From Terriglobales bacterium (GTDB taxonomy: Bacteria; Acidobacteriota; Terriglobia; Terriglobales; Acidobacteriaceae), in the NCBI GenBank assembly GCA_035764005.1, contig DASTZZ010000103.1, forward strand, positions 1 through 41,376: a DNA stretch of 41,376 nucleotides, in the 5' to 3' direction. Positions 32,179 to 39,896 of the stretch are shown one piece after another. The translations under genes and the position numbers were made by a program. The notes under the pieces were generated by a model, which was not told where the DNA came from, searched no databases, and saw only the letters and a program-made list of their open reading frames with translations. Each line of letters opens with the position of its first letter. The first letter of the stretch is position 1.

Positions 32179-33036
32179 TTACTGTGTGCCGCCCGATTTT
32201 GGCTGATCGAGGACGATGCCGCCTGGGCCTTGCTGTTTTTCGGCTTTGGCCTTCTTGGTTTCCATGGTCTTCTTGACCCAGTCGTCGGCAGTGGCAAGAT
32301 CTTGTTTACGTGCTTCGGGATCACCACACTCGAGATCGGCCTTCTCGCGGAAAAGCAGGTTCAGGTATGCCATCGCGTCGTCATAGTCTTTACGCAAATT
32401 GATAGCTTTATTCAGGTCGTCGATGCCTTCCTGCACTTCCTGCTGGTTCTTCGATTGGATATCGGCGCAGAGCTTTTTGTCTTTGATTGGCTCGTCCGCT
32501 TTAATTCCGGCAGCGGTCTTTGCATCCATGCGCCGCTTGTAAGCTTCGGTCCAATCAATGACGGCAACTGAGTAGTAGGCTTCAGGATCGCTGGGATCGG
32601 CCTGCAAGACTTTCTCGTGATACGACTTTGCCTCTTCCAGATCCTGCAGCTTGTCCTCAGGCTTGGTCGCACCGCTGGCCATGTTGAAGTAAAGAGAAGC
32701 GATCCCTTTCAGACTGTTGATGTTGTTCGGATCCTTCTCGAGGAGCTTTTTGAATTCGTCGATCGCCTGGTTGCAGTTGCGAGTGTTCTCAGGAGTATCG
32801 ACGCCAGGAACGCATTGCTGCGCATACGCGGTAGCGAGATAAAGGCCGGCCACGGAAAGGTTCGGATCGAGATTTACCGCATTCTTGAAGTGTTCGATAG
32901 CAGCGTCATACTGTGCGCCTCGATACGACTGGACGCCCTTGTTGAGCTGATCTCGCGCTCTGAGCTTGTCACATCCCACCCCGGTCAGTGACGCCAGCGC
33001 GGCGAGCAATGCCAGGAAACGTGCGCTTCTGTTCAT
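32179..33036 (-). CDS. TPR-repeat lipoprotein
   Basis: A 285-aa lipoprotein; signal sequence MNRSARFLALLAALASLTG, then VGC with Cys22 lipidated. It carries tetratricopeptide repeats: one near residues 28-60 (LNKGVQSYRGAQYDAAIEHF), another near 90-125 (AIDEFKKLLEKDPNNINSLK), one near 135-170 (YHEKVLQADPSDPEAYYSVA) and a degenerate one near 205-240 (LNKAINLRKDYDDAMAYLNL). The C-terminus is charged (ETKKAKAEKQQGPGG). ATG 33036, with an AAGGAC-like box, replaces a longer frame from 33138 that runs through an inverted repeat. It is the last gene after tonB-exbB-exbD-exbD and may form part of a TonB/Tol-type envelope complex; this is inferred from position. Confidence 0.9.
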   Translation of the reverse strand: MNRSARFLALLAALASLTGVGCDKLRARDQLNKGVQSYRGAQYDAAIEHFKNAVNLDPNLSVAGLYLATAYAQQCVPGVDTPENTRNCNQAIDEFKKLLEKDPNNINSLKGIASLYFNMASGATKPEDKLQDLEEAKSYHEKVLQADPSDPEAYYSVAVIDWTEAYKRRMDAKTAAGIKADEPIKDKKLCADIQSKNQQEVQEGIDDLNKAINLRKDYDDAMAYLNLLFREKADLECGDPEARKQDLATADDWVKKTMETKKAKAEKQQGPGGIVLDQPKSGGTQ

Positions 33037-33118
33037 GAAAGTTTGTCCTTGCCAGTACGGCAAAAAATTTCGTGCTGATGAAATTACAGCATTGTACAAG
33101 GTGAATCGACGCAGCGGA

Positions 33119-33222
33119 GAATCGGGTGATCGGGTCATCGGGTGAAGTAAGACCCAAAGCTCAAGTCACCGCATTTACTTCACCCGATGACTCGATCACC
33201 CGAGGGCCCGATCACCCGATTC
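33119..33222. repeat. Inverted repeat with 8-nt-period arms (ATCGGGTG word)
   Basis: The left arm 33119-33150 repeats ATCGGGTG, ATCGGGTC, ATCGGGTG, then AAGTAA. The right arm 33175-33222 mirrors it: TTACTT, CACCCGAT, GACTCGAT, CACCCGAG, GGCCCGAT, CACCCGAT. It fills the exbD-to-TPR gap and ends two bases before the exbD stop codon. The same word family occurs at 41134-41265. Confidence 0.88.
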
Positions 33223-33224
33223 TT

Positions 33225-33668
33225 CTACTGTCCTGCTTCGATCTTCGCCGTCATCAACCCAACCTTATCTACACCGGACGCGTGCGCAATATCGATGACC
33301 TGCGCTACGTCCGAGAACGGCACTTCATCGTCGCCTCTCACGAACATTACGCGTTCGGCGCGGGTCTTGAATATGTCAGTGAGTCGCGTCTGCAAGTCGT
33401 TCCAACCCACATCGTCCTGGTTGATTTTCAACGTCGGACGCTGCCCAGGAACACCCTGATTCACGGAAACCACGATGGTGCGATCGTTCGGTTCCTGCTG
33501 CTTCTGTTTGTCCTTCGGAGGCTGCGGAACGAGCGCGTCGAGTCCGCGCGGCGTGAGCGGAGTGATGACCATGAAGATGATCAGCAGCACCAGCAAAACG
33601 TCGATGAGCGGGGTTACGTTGATGCTTGCGCTGGGGCCACCACCGGAGCCCCCCGTTGTCATTGCCAT
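33225..33668 (-). CDS. exbD: ExbD/TolR biopolymer transport protein (second copy)
   Basis: A 147-aa inner-membrane protein with a short cytoplasmic N-terminus (GGSGGGPSA), one transmembrane helix INVTPLIDVLLVLLIIFMVI with the conserved functional Asp (TPLID), and a periplasmic domain ending DVAQVIDIAHASGVDKVGLM. ExbD forms the proton-driven stator with ExbB that powers TonB. It lies 41 bases after the first exbD gene, with GAGG before ATG 33668. Two adjacent ExbD paralogues that differ in the periplasmic part (this one has a Pro/Lys/Gln-rich linker, PQPPKDKQKQQEPN) suggest a hetero-oligomeric stator. Confidence 0.95.
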   Translation of the reverse strand: MAMTTGGSGGGPSASINVTPLIDVLLVLLIIFMVITPLTPRGLDALVPQPPKDKQKQQEPNDRTIVVSVNQGVPGQRPTLKINQDDVGWNDLQTRLTDIFKTRAERVMFVRGDDEVPFSDVAQVIDIAHASGVDKVGLMTAKIEAGQ

Positions 33669-33709
33669 ATTGGAATCCTCTATATTCCCGCCTACGTGCG
33701 GGAGCTAAG

Positions 33710-34171
33710 TTACTCGCCGCCGGCGGTTGTCTTGGCTGGCTGGTCCGCCAGCGGACGCTTCTGCTCGGTGAGCAGGCCCAACTGATCGACTCCAGCCGAA
33801 CGAACGTTATCCACTACCGAGACCACAGTTCCGTACTTCGCGCGGGCGTCAGCCTTCACGTAAACGCGCTTATCGGTCTTGTTGGCCAGACGGTCGCGAA
33901 CTTTATCGCTAAGCTGGTCGGCGCCCATCTGATCGTTGTTCAGGTAGATCTTGTTGTCGCGAGTAATTGCGATCAGGATTGCGTCTTCTTTATCCGCATC
34001 CGGCATTTGCTCCGGATTATTGGTCTGTGCCAGCTCCACGCTGTGACCTTTCTGCAGCATGGGCGTGATGACCATGAAGATGATCAGCAGAACCAGCATC
34101 ACGTCGACCATCGGCGTGACGTTGATGTCGGAGTTGACCTTCTTGCCTTCGTCTCTTTTCACTAAAGACAT
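33710..34171 (-). CDS. exbD: ExbD/TolR biopolymer transport protein (first copy)
   Basis: A 153-aa ExbD: N-terminal MSLVKRDEGKKVNSD, transmembrane INVTPMVDVMLVLLIIFMVI with the conserved Asp, periplasmic domain with DAILIAITRDNKIYLNNDQM and VVSVVDNVRSAGVDQLGLLT. Role as for the neighbouring paralogue: proton-driven energisation of TonB with ExbB. It follows exbB by 126 bases, a gap containing stem-loops. The C-terminal tail (RPLADQPAKTTAGGE) is not conserved. Confidence 0.95.
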   Translation of the reverse strand: MSLVKRDEGKKVNSDINVTPMVDVMLVLLIIFMVITPMLQKGHSVELAQTNNPEQMPDADKEDAILIAITRDNKIYLNNDQMGADQLSDKVRDRLANKTDKRVYVKADARAKYGTVVSVVDNVRSAGVDQLGLLTEQKRPLADQPAKTTAGGE

Positions 34172-34191
34172 TGTGTTTGCCTATCTCTGTT

Positions 34192-34240
34192 GGACGCTCT
34201 GCTGCGTCCGGGATTCAGCCGAGGAGGAGCCTCCTTCGAC
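34192..34240 (-). promoter_or_regulatory. Tandem stem-loops in the exbB-exbD gap
   Basis: GGACGC-TCTGCT-GCGTCC (34192-34209) is a perfect 6-bp stem. Next to it CGAGGAGGAGCCTCCTTCG (34220-34238) is a near-perfect stem. A third word, GCCGAAGGAGGCG (about 34257), can pair alternatively with the CCTCCTTC arm. Such alternatives could attenuate exbD relative to exbB or stabilise the mRNA; inference only. Confidence 0.4.
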
Positions 34241-34297
34241 GTTCAGCGCGTTGCTGGCCGAAGGAGGCGTTGGCTACTCTCGAACTGCGTATAACAA

Positions 34298-35053
34298 TTA
34301 CCGACGTCCGCTGCGCTTCAGGAAGTAATCGATCAGCTCAGAGGACGAGTTATCCATCTCCACGTCGAAGGCTTCAACCTTATTGGTGAAGTAGTTGAAC
34401 ATCATGACGGCGGGGATGGCGACGAACAATCCGATAGCGGTCGTCACCAGCGCTTCCGAAATACCACCGGCGACTGCGCCGAGGCCGGAGGTCTTCTGCG
34501 CCGAGATCTGGCGGAAGGCGTTCAAAATACCGACCACGGTGCCGAACAGTCCGACGAACGGAGCCGTGGAACCGATGGTGGCGAGACCGCCGAGTCCGCG
34601 CTTCAGTTCGGCGTGAACGATGGCTTCGGCACGCTCGAGAGCGCGCTTGCTGGCTTCAATCTGCTCGCCAGGAATGTCGGTAGATTCACCGTGGGCCTTG
34701 AACTCCTGCAGACCAGCGGTGACGACCTTCGCCAGATGCGACTTCTTGTTGCGCTCGGCCACGCGGATAGCTTCGTCGATCTTGCCGTCGCGCAGTGCGC
34801 CGGCAACCTGCGGAGCAAACGAACGCGACTGCTTGCGCGCGGCGTTGAAGGCGATGTAGCGGTCGATCATCACACCAATCGACCACGCCGACATGATGAA
34901 GAGAATGATCACGACGATGCGCGCCAGCCAGCCCATCTGCTTCCACAGCGAGATCGGGTCCCACCCGATTTCGCCAGTATCAGTCTGGAGCCACATGGCC
35001 AGTACAGGCAGCTTGTAATACGCCACCGTTGCGAGAGTTGCCAGTTGAATCAC
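34298..35053 (-). CDS. exbB: ExbB/MotA/TolQ-type proton channel protein
   Basis: A 251-aa inner-membrane protein with three transmembrane segments: WLARIVVIILFIMSAWSIGV (about 42-61), then after a cytoplasmic loop the signature GSTAPFVGLFGTVVGILNAF (about 161-180) and ALVTTAIGLFVAIPAVMMFN (about 200-219). With ExbD it forms the pentameric stator that couples the proton gradient to TonB. The start is GTG 35053 with a strong AGGAGG about 10 bases upstream on the minus strand. A 380-base gap with perfect palindromes separates it from tonB, so it may have its own promoter there. Confidence 0.96.
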   Translation of the reverse strand: MIQLATLATVAYYKLPVLAMWLQTDTGEIGWDPISLWKQMGWLARIVVIILFIMSAWSIGVMIDRYIAFNAARKQSRSFAPQVAGALRDGKIDEAIRVAERNKKSHLAKVVTAGLQEFKAHGESTDIPGEQIEASKRALERAEAIVHAELKRGLGGLATIGSTAPFVGLFGTVVGILNAFRQISAQKTSGLGAVAGGISEALVTTAIGLFVAIPAVMMFNYFTNKVEAFDVEMDNSSSELIDYFLKRSGRR

Positions 35054-35314
35054 TTGAGTTAGTCCTCCTCAGAACTATGCGTTTCAGTGCGACGATGATT
35101 GTTGAACATCAAAGCCCGCAATATTTGCTTACAAAATTCGACTCCGTCCATGCCTTAGATGTTCCCGCGCGATCCGCTCGGAAGCGGCAATCGCACCACC
35201 AGAAAAATCTTTCAGTTAGTACCGAGTCGCTGATCAAGAACTCTCGATTCAAACACGCTCTCCAGCAGATGAGCAAAGCTGTGTCTGGTCGAGGGGAAAA
35301 ACAGAACAACACAG

Positions 35315-35336
35315 GGAGGGGCAGCTCTGCCCCTCC
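35315..35336. promoter_or_regulatory. Perfect 22-nt palindrome GGAGGGGCAG/CTGCCCCTCC
   Basis: The 10-bp arms 35315-35324 and 35327-35336 are separated only by CT. It lies in the tonB-exbB gap (35054-35433). No T-run follows closely on the minus strand, so it is not a clear terminator. It may be an mRNA stabiliser, attenuator or protein-binding site. Nothing else gene-like was found in 35054-35314. Confidence 0.6.
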
Positions 35337-35399
35337 AACCATCAGAAGCTCACATCGTGCATTCGGGTTTTCCGGAGAAGAACCCGAGCACCCAGCTTT

Positions 35400-35421
35400 C
35401 AGCAATCAGCGCTGATTGCTG
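35400..35421. repeat. Perfect 22-nt palindrome built on the TCAGC word
   Basis: CAGCAATCAGC (35400-35410) and GCTGATTGCTG (35411-35421) abut with no spacer and are perfect inverted copies. The 7-nt spacing of CAGC words (CAGCAAT, CAGC) matches the 36236-36366 element, of which this looks like a collapsed, spacer-less form. It lies 12 bases beyond the tonB stop codon. Confidence 0.7.
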
Positions 35422-35433
35422 ACTGCATGGTTA

Positions 35434-36162
35434 CTATCCACCGTTCAGCGTGAAATTCACCTGAATGGTGGTTTCCACTTCCACCGGCTCGCCGTTCAAA
35501 ATGTACGGCTTGTAGCGCCACTGCCGAACCGCGTCGATCGCGGATTGGTACAGCATCGGGGGTCCGCTTACCGCGTGCAGGTTCTGAATCGTTCCACCCT
35601 TGCTGATTTCAGCCTGCAGCACGACTTGGCCTTGAATGCGAGCCGTCTTGGCAATCGCTGGATACACCGGATTCGGTCCGGAAATCTTATTACCCGCGAC
35701 TACACCGGATGACACCCTTACCTTTTGTGGCGCGGCGACCTTCGGAGGAGGCAATGACGATCCAATAATTCCGCCAAGTACGCCGCCTGCTGCTCCACCA
35801 GCAACGCCGCCCGGAACTCCGCCTACTACGCCGATACTCGGCGGTGGGGCTTCGTCTTCCTTGAGCATTTCGACTTTTTTGGGAATCTTGGTTGGGGCGC
35901 GGAGCTGATTGTTGACAATTTCCGTCTGCACCTTCACCACATGTACCGGAGCTGCGGGCGGCGGTGGCGGCGGTGGCGGCGGTGGCGGCGGCGCAACCAG
36001 GAACGTCATGAGCTGCTGTTTCGGCAGCGCCTCCGTGTAGATGAGCGGGATCAGGACCAGAACACCAAGCAGCAGGATCTGCAAAGCGAATGACAAGAAA
36101 GTTGTCACTCCACGCTTGGTTTTGATTCGTCCCGAAGATTCGACCAGGCTGTCCTCAAACAT
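35434..36162 (-). CDS. tonB: Energy transducer TonB
   Basis: A 242-aa TonB: cytoplasmic N-terminus, transmembrane helix about residues 21-43 (TTFLSFALQILLLGVLVLIP), a periplasmic Pro-rich spacer with 12 consecutive prolines (about 58-69), a Gly-rich segment (GGVPGGVAGGAAGGVLGG) and the C-terminal TonB domain (about 165-242; NPVYPAIAKTARIQGQVVLQ, SAIDAVRQWRYKPYILNGEP, VNFTLNGG). TonB carries energy from ExbB/ExbD to outer-membrane receptors. ATG 36162 with GGAG at good spacing. The Pro12 codons come from a 9-nt repeat in the DNA, which could vary in length in frame. The gene lies downstream of secF with an inverted repeat between them. Confidence 0.96.
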   Translation of the reverse strand: MFEDSLVESSGRIKTKRGVTTFLSFALQILLLGVLVLIPLIYTEALPKQQLMTFLVAPPPPPPPPPPPPAAPVHVVKVQTEIVNNQLRAPTKIPKKVEMLKEDEAPPPSIGVVGGVPGGVAGGAAGGVLGGIIGSSLPPPKVAAPQKVRVSSGVVAGNKISGPNPVYPAIAKTARIQGQVVLQAEISKGGTIQNLHAVSGPPMLYQSAIDAVRQWRYKPYILNGEPVEVETTIQVNFTLNGG

Positions 36163-36235
36163 ACCTATCTCTCCAATAGGGCAATAGCTGATGTTTAGAC
36201 ACCGGGGACGATGATTTTGCTCCCGGGGGAGGAGC

Positions 36236-36366
36236 AGCCGTCAGCAGTCAGCTCTCAGCATTCAGCGAAACCGGCTTTCGCCCAGTTACAAGCATGAATC
36301 AGAATCGACCAAACCGCCTGCACAACCCGAATCAAAGCTGATTGCTGACGGCTGATCGCTAATTGC
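36236..36366. repeat. Inverted repeat with 7-nt-period arms (GTCAGCA word)
   Basis: The left arm (36236-36267) repeats CGTCAGC, AGTCAGC, TCTCAGC, ATTCAGC. The right arm (36337-36366) mirrors it: GCTGATT, GCTGACG, GCTGATC, GCTAATT. The element fills the secF-tonB gap and ends next to the secF stop codon. Confidence 0.85.
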
Positions 36367-36373
36367 TTCTTCC

Positions 36374-37609
36374 TCAGCTCCTCGTTCCCGTCCCCTGTAA
36401 CTTCCCTGTCCTCTGCGTTCCTCTTCGCGTGCTGGCTCCCGGCAACACTACTTTGCCAGTCTTCTTTAAGCGCCAATCCTGGTACGCGACCAGCATGGGG
36501 GCAGCTACAGCAATCGAAGAGTAAGTACCAATTAGGATGCCCACAACCAGGGCAAAGGAAAACCCGCGAAGAACCTCGCCGCCGAAAAGATACAGCGAGA
36601 GCACCGTCAGAAACGTCAGCCCTGAAGTCAGCACGGTTCGGCTCAGGGTCTGATTGATGCTGCGGTTAACGATCTCCGCCAGCGACTCACGCCGGAGCAG
36701 CTTCACGTTCTCCCGGATACGATCGAAGACGACGATGGTGTCGTTCATCGAATATCCGATCAGCGTAAGTATCGCGGCGATAACGGTAAGCGTTATCTCT
36801 TGATTCGTCAAGGAGAACGCGCCGATGGTGATCAAAGTATCGTGGAAGACCGCGACCACAGCGGCCACGCCATAGATCCACTCGAAGCGGAACGCGAGAT
36901 AAACCAGCATTCCCGCGAGCGAATAGAGCGTTGCCCATTCGGCCTGATGCGTCAGCTGCTTTCCTACTTGCGGACCGACGATCTGCACGCTACGCACGCC
37001 GAAACCAGAAGTGAAAGCTCCTTCTTTCAAGGAGGAGACTATCTGCGGCTGAATGACGCTGTTCAGGTCGTCGATTGAGCCGAGCACACCGGAGCGGGTC
37101 TTATCGCGGAAATCGGTGATCTGCCGCGCGATTGCGCCGTAGCGAGCGCCGGCATCGGTTCCCAAGTGGAGAGGATCTTTGTTCAGCAGGTAGTCGGAGA
37201 TTTGACTCGAACTGGAGTTATTCAGATCAAGCTTGCCTTGGTCACTAGTACCGCCGAAATACTTCTCCATCACCGCGACGATGGCCGCGCGTCCTCGATC
37301 AAGGGATTGCTCGCTGGTTTCCTTTTCGGGAAGGCTGATGATGACTTCGTTGGCGCCGGCGCCGCCGATGCTCTGAATCTTGAAGTCGTGATACCCCGCC
37401 GCATCGATGGAGCGACGAATCTTGCCGTCATCGACGCCATTGACGAACTTCACGTCAACCTGGGTACCGCCGCGGAAGTCAACGCCCCACGGAATACCGT
37501 GCCAGAAGATCAGCGAGATCAATCCCGCCACGCTGAATATCAAAGAAAAGCTGAGGAAGTACCACTTCTTCCCGAGAAAGTCGATGTTGGTGCTTTTAAA
37601 GAATTCCAA
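36374..37609 (-). CDS. secF: Protein translocase subunit SecF
   Basis: SecF with SecD uses the proton gradient to pull exported proteins across the inner membrane after SecYEG. About 411 aa: helix 1 near residues 17-37, large periplasmic domain with PWGVDFRGGTQVDVKF and the family VVGPQVG-type motif (VQIVGPQVGKQL), then five helices with VAVFHDTLITIGAF, IGYSMNDTIVVFDRIREN (conserved Asp) and SINQTLSRTVLTSGLTF. I place the start at TTG 37609 (LEFFKSTNIDFLGKKW is the usual SecF beginning; AAAGG lies 8 bases upstream). GTG 37639 and 37636 are alternatives but fall in an inverted-repeat arm. The last residues (RRGTQRTGKLQGTGTRS) are encoded by a CCCTGTAACTTCCCTGTCC repeat tract, so the tail seems to be a repeat-derived extension. 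Confidence 0.94.
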   Translation of the reverse strand: MEFFKSTNIDFLGKKWYFLSFSLIFSVAGLISLIFWHGIPWGVDFRGGTQVDVKFVNGVDDGKIRRSIDAAGYHDFKIQSIGGAGANEVIISLPEKETSEQSLDRGRAAIVAVMEKYFGGTSDQGKLDLNNSSSSQISDYLLNKDPLHLGTDAGARYGAIARQITDFRDKTRSGVLGSIDDLNSVIQPQIVSSLKEGAFTSGFGVRSVQIVGPQVGKQLTHQAEWATLYSLAGMLVYLAFRFEWIYGVAAVVAVFHDTLITIGAFSLTNQEITLTVIAAILTLIGYSMNDTIVVFDRIRENVKLLRRESLAEIVNRSINQTLSRTVLTSGLTFLTVLSLYLFGGEVLRGFSFALVVGILIGTYSSIAVAAPMLVAYQDWRLKKTGKVVLPGASTRRGTQRTGKLQGTGTRS

Positions 37610-37631
37610 TTTGTAACCTTTGAAAATCGTT

Positions 37632-37780
37632 TTCACCACGGAGACACGGAGTCACGGAGAAAAACAAAAAAAGGTGAAAGGCACTCCAGTCGACTTATTA
37701 ATCTGGCTCGACCATACCGAGTGGAACTTCGAGAGCCCACTCAAATGCCTTTCTCCGTGCCTCCGTGTCTCCGTGGTGAA
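37632..37780. repeat. Inverted repeat with 8-nt-period arms (CACGGAGA word) in the secD-secF gap
   Basis: Left arm 37632-37666: TTCAC, CACGGAGA, CACGGAGT, CACGGAGA. Right arm 37748-37780: TCTCCGTG, CCTCCGTG, TCTCCGTG, GTGAA. The arms are inverted copies around about 80 bases. The element makes the secD-secF gap about 175 bases, where these genes usually nearly touch. Confidence 0.88.
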
Positions 37781-37787
37781 TAAGCTT

Positions 37788-39413
37788 CTAAATACTCAAC
37801 GCTTCCCCGCGTTCCTTCCGATTCAAGATCGCATCGAAGATCACGCGCGAGACGAACACGGCGGTGAACAGGTTTGCCAGCAGACCGAAGGTCAGGGTGG
37901 TGGCAAATCCGCGCACTGGGCCGGTTCCAAAAATGAACAGAATGAATGCCGAAACAATTGTCGTCACGTGCGTATCGACGATCGTCAGCCACGCATGTGC
38001 GAATCCCTGATCGACCGCCGCAGCCGGAGCCTTCCCCGCGCGGAGCTCTTCGCGGATGCGCTCAAAGATCAGCACGTTCGAGTCGACGCCCATACCGATA
38101 GTCAGAATCACACCGGCAATTCCCGGCAGCGTAAGTGACGCATGGCTGAATCCGAGAAATCCGAGCAAAATGACCAGGTTCAGCAACAGTGCCAAATCGG
38201 CATTGATGCCCGCGCCGCGGTAATAAATCAGCATGAAGATGAGCACGGCTGCCATGCCGACAACTGCAGCGAGCACGCCTGCTCGAATCGAATCGGCCCC
38301 GAGCGACGGACCTACGGTTTCTTCATTCAGATAATGAATGCTCGCGGGCAGCGCGCCGGAGCGCAGCATCATGGAGAGATCATGCGTCTGCTCTTCGGTA
38401 AACGCGCCGGCTATGCGAACGCTATCCCGAATTGGCTCCTGAATATTGGCAACCTCACGGACGCGATTATCAAGCACGATGGCTAGCTTGTCGTTCACGT
38501 GAGCACTGGTAAACGCAAAGAAACGGCGTCCCCCATCGTTGGAAAGATTGAACTGCACATCCGGACGACCATTTTCGTCGCGGCTCGGCTGGGCATCGCG
38601 AATGTCGCTGCCCGCAACCGCGGAAGTGCGGGACACAACCCAATACTCCGGCTGTCCGCCACCCTGACCGGTTGCGCCGGGCAGGATTACCTCATCCGGA
38701 GGAATGCTGCCACCATTCGCCTGTAACGCAGATTGCTCGTCAGGATACGGGCCGCCCATTGACTGCCGGATCTCCAGCATCGCCGTGGACTGAATCAGGT
38801 CTCTTACGCGGGCGGGGTCATCAACACCCGGCAGCTCTACGAGAATCTGATAGGCGCCCATCCCGTGCTCCTGGATAGTCGGCTCGGTCACGCCGAACTG
38901 ATCCACACGGTTGCGGATCGTCTCAATTGCCTGCTGAACAGCGCGCTGCTTAAGCGACGTGACTTCCGAGGGCTTCATCACGAACTGATAGGTATTGTTC
39001 GGGCCGCTCTGTAGTTCGTACTGTGGGAAGTTGTCGCTGACGGTTTCCCGCAGCGCGCCGATCTTGTCCGGAGGCACGCCTTTGATCTGCATGACCTCAG
39101 GGTGATTGACCGGATCAGGCTTAGTAATGTCGGGCGACGCGATCCCGGCTTTGCTCAGGTCATCTTTCAGTCCTGAAAGCGTGCGATCGGTATCGGCATT
39201 CACCGCCTCGTTCACAGCAACTTGCAGAATGAGGTGAGTACCGCCCTTGAGGTCGAGACCAAGGTGAATGTTCTCCTGGATCGCACCGAGAACGCCTTGT
39301 TGTTTCCAGGCATTAATGGCCTTCTCGGGATCGGTACCGAGAAAGACGCCGTAGACAAAGATCAGCAGCGTTCCGATGATCAGCAGGGTCTTTGAGAGAA
39401 GGTTTTTACGCAT
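37788..39413 (-). CDS. secD: Protein translocase subunit SecD
   Basis: SecD is the larger partner of SecF in proton-driven protein export. 541 aa: helix 1 (about 9-27), the P1 domain opening HLGLDLKGGTHLILQV, the P1 base TIRNRVDQFGVTEPTIQEHG, P4-like ILVELPGVDDPARVRDLIQS, then a C-terminal six-helix bundle containing LNLVILLGFLGFSHASLTLP, VILTIGMGVDSNVLIFERIR with the conserved Asp, and FGTGPVRGFATTLTFGLLAN. The Gly/Pro-rich stretch around residues 230-255 is an acidobacteria-like insertion. ATG 39413 directly follows the yajC stop codon (no gap), so translation is coupled. secF lies 178 bases downstream beyond an inverted repeat. Confidence 0.97.
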   Translation of the reverse strand: MRKNLLSKTLLIIGTLLIFVYGVFLGTDPEKAINAWKQQGVLGAIQENIHLGLDLKGGTHLILQVAVNEAVNADTDRTLSGLKDDLSKAGIASPDITKPDPVNHPEVMQIKGVPPDKIGALRETVSDNFPQYELQSGPNNTYQFVMKPSEVTSLKQRAVQQAIETIRNRVDQFGVTEPTIQEHGMGAYQILVELPGVDDPARVRDLIQSTAMLEIRQSMGGPYPDEQSALQANGGSIPPDEVILPGATGQGGGQPEYWVVSRTSAVAGSDIRDAQPSRDENGRPDVQFNLSNDGGRRFFAFTSAHVNDKLAIVLDNRVREVANIQEPIRDSVRIAGAFTEEQTHDLSMMLRSGALPASIHYLNEETVGPSLGADSIRAGVLAAVVGMAAVLIFMLIYYRGAGINADLALLLNLVILLGFLGFSHASLTLPGIAGVILTIGMGVDSNVLIFERIREELRAGKAPAAAVDQGFAHAWLTIVDTHVTTIVSAFILFIFGTGPVRGFATTLTFGLLANLFTAVFVSRVIFDAILNRKERGEALSI

Positions 39414-39725
39414 TTACTTTGCTTCTTCTGGATTCACGAGCGCGGTGACGGCCGCTCGGGCCACTTCAATCCGCAGGTTGTCGGGAGGGACGCGCAGTTG
39501 TACGGCGTCGTCCCTGAGAGAGATCACGGTGCCGCGAATGCCGCCGCTGGTGACAACTTTGTCGCCATTTTTCAGGCTCGCCAGCATTGCCTGCCACTTC
39601 TTCTGCTTCTTCTGCTGCGGCATGATCAGCATGAAATAAAAGATCGCGAAGATCGCGATCAGCGGGAGCAGGCCGAAGATGGCAGACCCCGACGACTGCG
39701 CCAACAGGCTGGGAATTGCGTGCAT
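39414..39725 (-). CDS. yajC: Preprotein translocase subunit YajC
   Basis: A small single-pass membrane protein that associates with SecDF. 103 aa from ATG 39725; a TTG three codons upstream (39734) is also possible. The helix is about residues 15-36 (AIFGLLPLIAIFAIFYFMLI), followed by the family signature MPQQKKQKKWQAMLASLKNG, then GDKVVTSGGIRGTVISLRDD. The C-terminal part is the usual hydrophilic YajC tail. The secD ATG follows the stop codon with no gap. Confidence 0.95.
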   Translation of the reverse strand: MHAIPSLLAQSSGSAIFGLLPLIAIFAIFYFMLIMPQQKKQKKWQAMLASLKNGDKVVTSGGIRGTVISLRDDAVQLRVPPDNLRIEVARAAVTALVNPEEAK

Positions 39726-39766
39726 TTGAATCAAGGCTTCGCTCTGAAACCAGGGGGAGATTTTCT

Positions 39767-39870
39767 AATTGAGTAATTTGGTAATTGGGTAATTGCCAGA
39801 GGCACTTGCAACTACCGGCCTCGCCATGCCGCGCGTTACGAACTTACCCGATTACTCAATTACCCAATTC
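39767..39870. repeat. Inverted repeat with 8-nt-period arms (GGGTAATT word)
   Basis: Left arm 39767-39795: GAGTAATT, TGGTAATT, GGGTAATT. Right arm 39844-39870: ACCCGATT, ACTCAATT, ACCCAATT. They are inverted copies around about 50 bases. The element lies between tgt and yajC on the minus strand. Confidence 0.87.
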
Positions 39871-39896
39871 TGGGGCGCGGCTAGAGGAGAGCCTGC

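Noticed and set aside
33037-33138. N-terminal extension of the TPR lipoprotein
   Set aside because: It would place 34 residues before a clear lipoprotein signal peptide and runs into the inverted repeat.
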